From positions 9,579,521-9,643,520 of the forward strand of contig NC_061074.1 of the NCBI RefSeq assembly GCF_021917145.1: a DNA stretch of 64,000 bases, read 5' to 3'. Shown in pieces: positions 10,235 through 20,800 of the stretch; the first letter of the stretch is position 1; each line of letters starts with the position of its first letter. Under the pieces are notes generated by a model. That model was not told the origin of the DNA, searched no databases, and saw only the letters and a list, made by a program, of their open reading frames with translations. This stretch comes from Hypomesus transpacificus. Lineage: Eukaryota > Chordata > Actinopteri > Osmeriformes > Osmeridae. The position numbers were made by a program, and so were the translations under genes.

Positions 10235-12736
10235 ACCCCCCCCTTATGAGCCAGGAAGGAGATGATTATGACGTCGTCCCCAACAGCAAGTTCTGCGTCT
10301 CCAGAACGGCCAACAAGGACAACAGCTCCTCCTACCACATCAATGGGAAGAAGGCCACCTACAAGGAGGTGGGGGCTCTGCTCAGAAGCCACGGCATCGA
10401 CCTGGACCACAACAGGTTCCTCATCCTGCAGGTAGCGTGGGGTTCTCCTCAGCCTCCATCTTATCCCTTTTCCTTTTGTGGCTGTCGCCTGGGCAACCGT
10501 CCAGTTGTCAAACCTGTGGAGACACAGCTCCGCTCCAAGCCTCCTAACACTGCTATAGCAGCGCATCATGGTTTGAAACTATAAGGAAACCGTGCAAACC
10601 ATTTTTTGCTGCTTTAGTATTTGAAGGAATCACAGCATTAGATGGACAAACCTGCAGCTGGGACAGGCCCCTAATGGAGGGCTCCTCTACCTCCTGCAGC
10701 TGGGACAGGCCCCTAATGGAGGGCTCCTCTACCTCCTGCAGCTGGGACAGGCCCCTAGTGGAGGGCTCCTCTACCTCCTGCAGCTGGGACAGGCCCCTAG
10801 TGGAGGGCCCTTCCACCCCCTGCAGCTGGGACAGGCCCCTAGTGGAGGGCCCTTCCACCCCCTGCAGTTGGGACAGGCCCCTAGTGGAGGGCCCTTCCAC
10901 CCCCTGCAGCTGGGACAGGCCCCTAGTGGAGGGCCCTTCTACCCCCGTAGAGGTCTCTGTTCTGGATCCTGTGTTGCCGGGGCTGGAGAGGAGGGGGCGG
11001 GGCCTGCTGTTCCCTCGTCCAGACCAGCACCCCTCTACTGTACTCACTACGCTGTAGCAGCATGTAAATATTGGCGTGTGAGAATGAGCCCAACCCCAAT
11101 ATTGGCAATGCTGCTGCAGTGTGGCGGGCCCAAACCCTTGTCTGAGCATCCATACGCTCACCGGAACACCCTTCACACACACAGCTCGTATACAAGTACA
11201 TCTAAGGATGTTAGCTTCAGTCACATAACAGCGCCAGTTTCTTTAAAATGTGGTGTGTGTGCAGGGCGAGGTGGAGCAGATCGCCATGATGAAGCCGCGA
11301 GGCCAGACAGAGCATGACGAGGGCATGCTGGAGTACCTGGAGGACATCATCGGCTCTGGACGCCTCAAGGAGCCAATCAACATCCTCAGCCGCCGACTGG
11401 AGCACCTCAACGAGCAGAGAGGAGAGAAGGTGAGGAGGGGTGAGGCTTGTGGAGGAGAGGAGGGGTGAGGCTTGTGGAGGAGAGGAGGGGTGAGGGAGAG
11501 GAGTGGAGGGGTGATGGAGAGGAGTGGAGGGGTGATGGAGAGGAGTGGAGGGGTGATGGAGAGGAGTGGAGGGGTGATGGAGAGGAGTGGAGGGGTGATG
11601 GAGAGGAGTGGAGGGGTGATGGAGAGGAGTGGAGGGGTGATGGAGAGGAGTGGAGGGGTGATGGAGGGGTGATGGAGAGGAGTGGAGGGGTGAGGGAGAG
11701 GAGTGGAGTGGAGGGGTGAGGGAGAGGAGGGGTGAGGGAGAGGAGAGGAGGGGTGAGGGAGAGGAGTGGAGGGGTGAGGGAGAGGAGTGGAGGGAGAGGA
11801 GTGGAGGGAGAGGAGTGGACGGAGAGGAGTGGAGGGAGAGGAGTGGACGGGTGAGGGAGAGGAGTGGAGGGGTGAGGGAGAGAAGTGGAGGGGTGAGGGA
11901 GAGAAGTGGAGGGGTGAGGGAGAGGAGTGGAGGGGTGAGGGAGAGGAGTGGAGGGGTGAGGGAGAGGAGTGGAGGGGTGTGGTTGTGAAGGAGGGGACAC
12001 CTGCCTCCTAAGAAGCCACTGAATAATCTCCCCCACGCCCCCCATCTCCTCATACCAGCTGAACAGGGTGAAGATGGTGGAGAAGGAGAAGGGTGCCCTG
12101 GAAGCAGAGAAGAACACTGCTGTGGAGTTCCTCACCCTAGAGAACGACATCTTCAAGCAGAAGAGCCAGCTCTGCCAGTACTACGTGTGAGTACACCAGC
12201 AGCTGTGGAGTGTGTGTGACAGAGTAGCGGTCTGTACTGTGTGTGTATAGCCATGGACTGGACTGGTCGGTACATTCCTTGTGTGACACGTTGGTAAAGG
12301 TGGATGGCGTTGGGCTGTGTGTGTACGTCTGCTCAGCCATGACTTCCAGAAGAAGGTGAAGGTGAAGGAGGAGGAGAAGCAGAGGATCCTGGAGGAGAGC
12401 AAGGACCTCACAGAGAGGAGCAGCCACATCGCCACGGAGACGGAGAAGAAGAACCAGGATCTGAAGAACGTGGAGAAGTACGTCTGGAGGGAGGGGCTGC
12501 TGGAGGGAGGGAGGGGCTGCTGCAGGGAGGGAGGGGCTGCTGCAGGGAGGGGGGGGCTGCTGGAGGGAGGGGGGGCAGCTGGAGGGAGGGGGGGGGCTGC
12601 TGGAGGGGGGGAGGGGCTGCTGGAGGGAGGGAGGGGCTGCTGCAGGGAGGGAGGGGCTGCTGGAGGGAGGGGGGGGCTGCTGGAGGGAGGGAGGGGCTGC
12701 TGGAGGGAGGGAGGGCCACACCAGGGATCTTTATCT

Positions 12737-12805
<69 letters not shown>

Positions 12806-15800
12806 TCCGCCAGGAAGCAGAACAAGCTGACCAGGTACATGGAGGGTCAGAAGGAGAAGTTCACCCAGCTGGACCTGCAGGATGTGGAGGTGCGAGAGAA
12901 ACTCAAACACACCAAGAGCAAGACCAAGAAGCTGCTCAAACTGCTGGAGAAGAACAAGGACATGGTGTGTTGTGTGTGTGTGTCCCAGACCTGTGTGTGT
13001 GTGTGTGTCCCAGACCTGTGTGTGTCTGATGAGTGGTGCTGTCCTGCAGGTGGAGGAGCAGCGCGGCGTGCTGGTCAGCAGTGAGAACACCATCTCAGAG
13101 GCATGCGCCCAGCGGGAGCAGCTGGAGGGCAGGAAGGTGGAGGAGGAGGAGAAGCTGGGGGCTGTGATGGAGAGCCTGAAGGGGGAGACGAGCGGCCTGC
13201 AGCTGGAGAAGCAGGCCAGTGAGAAGCAGCTGATGGTGCTGAGCAGGGAGGTGAACGACACGCGCTCTCGTATGGAGGTGGCCCAGTCAGAGATGGACAT
13301 CTACCTGAGCCGCCACAACGCCGCCCTGACACAGCTCAGCTCAGCCAGGACGGCCCTCTGCACCACCTCCAGCACCCTGCAGGAGAGACGCACCGCGGTC
13401 CACGTCCTGCAGGACAAGATCCCCCAGTGTGAGAAGGAGCTGAAGAAGGTAGGGAGGGAGGGGGGAGTCTCTAAGACTTCTATATGACTGTCTGCAGCTG
13501 TCTTTTACAGGCTGATTCCAGGGTGTCTGTAGTTTGTTTAGTTGTCTTAACATGTCTGTGTCTGTGTGTCTCCCTGTGTGTCCCAGGACGAGGCAGAGCT
13601 CCAGCGGCTGCAGAAGGAGGATGTGGGTGTCAGGGAGGAGATGAAGGGGCTGAGGCAGAAGGTGGAGGAGGCCAAGTCTGCCCTGTCCTCAAGCCACAGC
13701 CGGGGCAAGGTGCTGGAGGCCCTCATGCAGCAGAAGAGGAGCGGGAACATCCAGGGCATCTACGGACGGCTGGTAACACACACACACACAGAAACACACA
13801 CTGTCAGACACACACACACACTGTCAGACACACACACACTGTCAGACACACACACACTCTCAGACACACACACACTCTCAGACACACACAGAGGAGGAGA
13901 GACAGTGTGGTCAGGTGACCGTGCAGCGCTGTGTGTGCAGGGGGACTTGGGGGCGATCGATGGGAAGTACGATGTGGCCATCTCCTCCTGCTGTGGGGCT
14001 CTGGACCACATCCTGGTGGACACCATCGACACGGCCCAGAGGTGCGTCATGTACCTGAAGACAAACAACATCGGCTTCGCCACCTTCATCGGCCTGGACA
14101 AGGTGAGGGGCAGCTAGCTTAGCCAGCCTAGCCTGGCAGTGTTGCTGTGTTAGCTTAGCCAGCCTAGCCTGGCAGTGCTGCTGTGTTAGCTTAACCAGCC
14201 TAGCCTGGCAGTGTTAGCTTAGCAGAGCTTACCCAAGTTGGGGTTAGTTAGCAGCAGCTAACGGTAAACACGCAGGCTACACTCTGTGTCAGTAGTCTGA
14301 GGATGATGATCTGGCTCAATTTGAGTTCTGCCACAGTGCCCCTCCAGCCTGGCTCTGCCTGGCTACACTGCTGTGTGTCTGCTCTGGAGCCTGCTGGTAC
14401 ATACCATGTCCATTTAACAAACGCCATCTAAAGCAGCCTTTCTCAACCCTGGTCCTCAGGGACTCCCTGCCCTGCATGTTCTAGATGTTTCCCTGCTCCA
14501 ACCCACCTGATTTTAATGAATGGGTCGTTATCTAGCTCAGCAAAAGCCTGGTAGTGACCCTTCACCCCGCAAGAGAGGGTCCCTGAAAAACAGGGTTGAG
14601 AAACAAAGAACAAAAGAGGGAAGGGGGGGGGGGTTTCAAACCTGTTACGTCTTCATCTACAGCCCCTCCGTCCCATCTTCTCAGATGAAGGTGTGGGAGC
14701 AGAAGATGTCTCCCATCTCCCCCCCCGAGGGCGCGGCCCGCCTGTTCGACATGGTGCGCGTGCAGGACGAGAGCACACGGCCGGCCTTCTACTTCGCCCT
14801 GCGGGACACGCTGGTGGCCCGGGACCTGGAGGAGGCCACACGCCTGGCCTTCCAGAGGGACAAGCGCTGGAGGGTCGTCACCCTGCAGGGACAGATCATA
14901 GAGATGGCTGGTGGGTGGGGGGGGTAGATGGGTGGAGGGCTGATGGCTGAGTGTGTGGAGGGCTGATGTGTGGAGGGCTGATGGCTGGAGGGCTGATGGC
15001 TGAGTGTGTGGAGGGCTGATGTGTGGAGGGCTGATGGCTGATGTGTGGAGGGCTGATGTGTGGAGGGCTGATGGCTGGATGTGTGGAGGGCTGATGGCTG
15101 GATGTGTGGAGGGCTGATGGCTGAATGTGTGGAGGGCTGATGGCTGAGTGTGTGGAGGGCTGATGGCTGGATGTGTGGAAGGCTGGATGTGTGGAGGGCT
15201 GATGGCTGAATGTGTGGAGGGCTGATGGCTGATGTGTGGAGGGCTGATGGCTGAGTGTGTGGAGGGCTGATGGCTGATGTGTGGAGGGCTGATGGCTGAT
15301 GTGTGGAGGGCTGATGGCTGAGTGTGTGGAGGGCTGATGGCTGATGTGTGGAGGGCTGATGGCTGAGTGTGTGGAGGGCTGATGGCTGATGTGTGGAGGG
15401 CTGATGGCTGGATGTGTGGAGGGCTGATGGCTGGATGTGTGGAGGGCTGATGGCTGAGTGTGTGGAGGGCTGATGTGTGGAGGGCTGATGGCTGGGTGTG
15501 TGGAGGGCTGATGGCTGGATGTGTGGAGGGCTGATGGCTGGATGTGTGGAGGGCTGATGGCTGAGTGTGTGGAGGGCTGATGTGTGGAGGGCTGATGGCT
15601 GGGTGTGTGGAGGGCTGATGGCTGGATGTGTGGAGGGCTGATGGCTGAGTGTGTGGAGGGCTGATGGCTGGATGTGTGGAGGGCTGGATGTGTGGAGGGC
15701 TGATGGCTGGATGTGTGGAGGGCTGATGGCTGGATGTGTGGAGGGCTGGATGTGTGGAGGGCTGATGGCTGAATGTGTGGAGGGCTGATGGCTGAATGTG

Positions 15801-17782
15801 TGGAGGGCTGATGGCTGATGTGTGGAGGGCTGATGGCTGAGTGTGTGGAGGGCTGATGGCTGGGTGTGTGGAGGGCTGATGGCTGGGTGTGTGGAGGGCT
15901 GATGTGTGGAGGGCTGATGGCTGGGTGTGTGGAGGGCTGATGGCTGGGTGTGTGGAGGGCTGATGGCTGGATGTGTGGAGGGCTGATGGCTGGGTGTGTG
16001 GAGGGCTGATGTGTGGAGGGCTGATGGCTGGGTGTGTGGAGGGCTGATGGCTGGGTGTGTGGAGGGCTGATGGCTGGATGTGTGGAGGGCTGATGGCTGG
16101 GTGTGTGGAGGGCTGATGTGTGGAGGGCTGATGTGTGGAGGGCTGATGTGTGGAGGGCTGATGGCTGGGTGTGTGGAGGGCTGATGTGTGGAGGGCTGAT
16201 GTGTGGAGGGCTGATGGCTGGGTGTGTGGAGGGCTGATGGCTGGGTGTGTGGAGGGCTGATGGCTGGGTGTGTGGAGGGCTGATGGCTGGATGTGTGGAG
16301 GGCTGATGGCTGGGTGTGTGGAGGGCTGATGGCTGGATGTGTGTTGGAGCCAGCAGCTGGGAGGTGCTGACCATGTCTCTGCTTGTCAGGCACCATGACG
16401 GGAGGAGGAGGAGGAGTGATGAAGGGAAGGATGGGCTCCTCCATCACCTCTGAGGTGTCCCAGGTGGAGGTGAGGGCTCACACACACACACACACACACA
16501 CGCCTTATCTGATCAGACACACACGCACGCCTTATCTGATCAGACACACACGCACGCCTTATCTGATCAGACACACACGCACGCCTTATCTGATCAGACA
16601 CACACGCACGCCTTATCTGATCAGACACACACACACACACACACGCCTTATCTGATCAGACACACACACACACACACACGCCTTATCTGATCAGACACAC
16701 ACCTTTACAAAATAAACAACAACAAACAAATCATTTCTGCATATGTAGGTAGCAACACTAGTGCTAAATAACTATTTAACTGGTCGGCCCCATAATGCTG
16801 GGTAAGTAGCTAGCTCCTGAGACAAAAAGACTAAGACATGTCCGTAGGTACCTAGCGAAAAGTAGCCTCAACTTTCCTAGACCTTTAGCTACGGCACTAA
16901 TGCTGAAGGCTCGCTGATATAGCTGTTGGTCTTACTAGAACGGCGTAGGTATGCATCGTTGCTGACGTTCTGACTGTGTAATAATAATAATACATTTTAT
17001 TTAAAGGCGCCTTTCTCGGTACTCAAGGACACCATACAGGATATAAAATACATTTGAAAACAGCTAAACTAAGAATACAACAACATTAAAAACAACAGAA
17101 GCAGGCAGTGTGTATGTGAGAAAGAGTCTTGAGTGACAGAGAGACGGAGGGAGAGCAGGGAAAGGAAATGTAGCTGAATGAATACGCTGCGTGTTTTAAA
17201 TATCGTTAAAAAAGAATAATAACAAAAGGCAATATGTGGCGGCCGGTGTTGATTCTGTGGCGCACCGCCACACACGAGTCTGTGTGGGAAACACTGCACC
17301 TTCTCTCACACCCCCTCTCTTTCAGCTGGGGCAGATGGAGAGTCAGCTGCAGCGTCAGGTGGAGCGTGGGCGGGGCTGCCAAGAGAGGAGGCTGCAGCTG
17401 GAGGAGAACATCCACACCCTCACCCAGCAGCTCCGAGACATGAGGAACACCCTGGAGAAGTACACCCTCAGCCTCCCGGTACACACACACACAGCCTCCC
17501 TGTACACACACACACACACAGCCTCCCTGTACACACACACACACACAGCCTCCCTGTACACACACACACACAGCCTCCCTGTACACACACACACACAGCC
17601 TCCCTGTACACACACACACACAGCCTCCCGGTACACACACACACAGCCTCCCGGTACACACACACACACAGCCTCCCTGTACACACACACACACAGCCTC
17701 CCTGTACACACACACACACAGCCTCCCGGTACACACACACACACAGCCTCCCGGTACACACACACACACACACAGCCTCCCG

Positions 17783-17824
<42 letters not shown>

Positions 17825-20800
17825 CCTCCCTGTACACACACACACACCCTCGGTCTGCCGGGACACACACACACACACACACACCCTTGGTCTGCCGGGA
17901 CACACACACATGCAGGTACGCACTCCTTCCAGAGCCCAAAGTCAATGTCTGCTGTGTGTGTAGAGCCTGGCAGAGCAGGAGGTCAACCTGAAGACTCAGA
18001 TTAAGGAGCTGGAGGCCAAGGAGGTGGCAGCTGCTCCAGACAAGAAGCACCAGACACAGCTGCAGAAGACCCTGGACGCCTTCAAGAAAGGTACACACAC
18101 TACACACACACTATACACACACTATACACACTATACACACACTACACACACACTATACACACACTATACACACTATACACACACTACACACACACTATAC
18201 ACACACTACACACACACTATACACACACTACACACACACTATACACACACTACACACACACTATACACACACTACACACACACTACACACACACTATACA
18301 CACACTATACACACACTACACACACACTATACACACACTATACACACTATACACACACTATACACACACTACACACACACTATACACACACTACACACAC
18401 ACTATACACACACTACACACACACTACACACACACTACACACACACTATACACACACTATACACACACTATACACACACACTATACACACACTACACACA
18501 CACTACACACACACTATACACACACTACACACACCATACACACACCATACACACACATTATACACACACTATACACACACTACACACACACTATACACAC
18601 ACTATACACACACTACACACACACCATACACACACACTACACACACACTACACACACACTATACACACACTATACACACACCATACACACACACACCATA
18701 CACACACACCACACACACACTACACACACACTATACACACACACTATACACACACTACACACACACTATACACACACACTATACACACACACCATACACA
18801 CACACCATACACACACTACACACACACTACACACACACCATACACACACTACACACACACTATACACACACTACACACACCATACACACACTATAGACAC
18901 ACTACACACACTATACACACACTACACACACACCATACACACACACCATACACACACTACACACACACCATACACACACACTATACACACACTACACACA
19001 CACTACACACACACTACACACACACTACACACACACCATACACACACACCATACACACACTACACACACACCATACACACACACTATACACACACTATAC
19101 ACACACTACACACACACTATACACACACCATACACACACTACACACACACCATACACACACTATACACACACTACACACACACTATACACACACCATACA
19201 CACACTATACACACACCATACACACACACACCATACACACACTACACACACACACTATACACACACTATACACACACCATACACACACTATACACACACT
19301 ACACACACACACTATACACACACCATACACACACTACACACACACTATACACACACCATACACACACTATACACACACTACACACACACTATACACACAC
19401 TACACACACCATACACACACACCAGTGTTTCCCACAGATTAGAAAGCAATTTGTGGCGTGGGGGAGGGGGTGTTCATAAACATATATATATTAGGGTTAT
19501 GTTGGATGCTATCCTCCTCTCCTACTCTTTGTGGTTGAAGCCTGAAAATATTGTAAACTGCATGCAGGTAGCAACGCTAGTGCTAAATAACTATTTGGCT
19601 GGTTGGCTCCATGACGACGGGTAAGTCGGGCTCGTGAGACAGCTCACCTAAAGAACGAAGGGGAACCCACTTGTCTAGCAGATTAAGACATGTTCGTAGG
19701 TACCTAAGGAAAAGTAACCTCTACTTTCCTAGACTTGGCTATGTTACTAATGCTGAAGGCATGCTGATATTGCATAGCGTCGTTGCTAACGTGTGTTGGC
19801 GTTGTGACTGTATGTGAGAGAGACGCTTGAGTGACAGAGAGACGGAGGGAGAGCAGGGAAAAGAAATGCAGCTGGACGAATAAGATGCGTGTTTTAAATA
19901 TCGTAAAAAAATAACGAAACGCAATATGTGGCGGCCGGTGTTGATTCTGTGGCGCACCGCCACAAATGAGTCAATGTGTGGGAAACACTGCACACACACT
20001 ATATACATACAGATCCACACTCGTGGAGAAGATGAAACTGATTTCCTACCTCTTGTCCTCCCCTTCCCCTCCCAGAATACGAGGCAGCCTCCAGCAGGGC
20101 GGGGAAGGTGGAGGCTGAGGTGCAGCGCCTGCACAGGCTGATCCTGGACATCACCAGCCACAAGCTGAAGGCCCAGCAGGACCAGCTGGACCAGGTGGTC
20201 AGAGAGCTGGACGCCTGCTCCTCCACCATCACCAAGGCCCAGGTGGCCATCAAGACTGCAGGGCGGTGAGCGCACACACACACACAGGATGGAGGAGGAG
20301 GTGGCCATCAAGACTGCACACGCATAGCTCTCACACGGTCCCCTGTGTTCAGGAGCCTGCACACACACAGCTCTCACACGGTCCCCTGTGTTCAGGAGCC
20401 TGCACACACACAGCTCTCACACGGTCCCCTGTGTTCAGGAGCCTGCACACACACAGCTCTCACACGGTCCCCTGTGTTCAGGACCCTGCTGAAGGCGGAG
20501 GAGGCGGTGCAGCGAGGGCAGAGGGAGCAGGAGGAGGGGGAGAAGCTCATCGCTGAGCTCACAGTGCAGCTGAAGACTCTGGAGGAACAGGCTGGAGACA
20601 TCATGAAGTCCTGCCAGGATGCAGAGGTCACACACATACACACACCAGTGTTTCAAGGAGTGACTTAAGAGAAAACACAACGGTGCTAACCAACATTCCC
20701 ATCAGAGTGAGGTGCTGACCTTGTCCTCCGGGCCTGCAGGGGGCGCTACCAGAGGTGCAGCAGCAGTACGTGAGCGTGCTGGAGGAGATCAAGGCCCTGC

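Noticed and set aside
14789..16447. 552- and 492-codon minus-strand frames rich in PSHQPSTH
   Set aside because: Antisense readings of the SMC4 intronic minisatellite.
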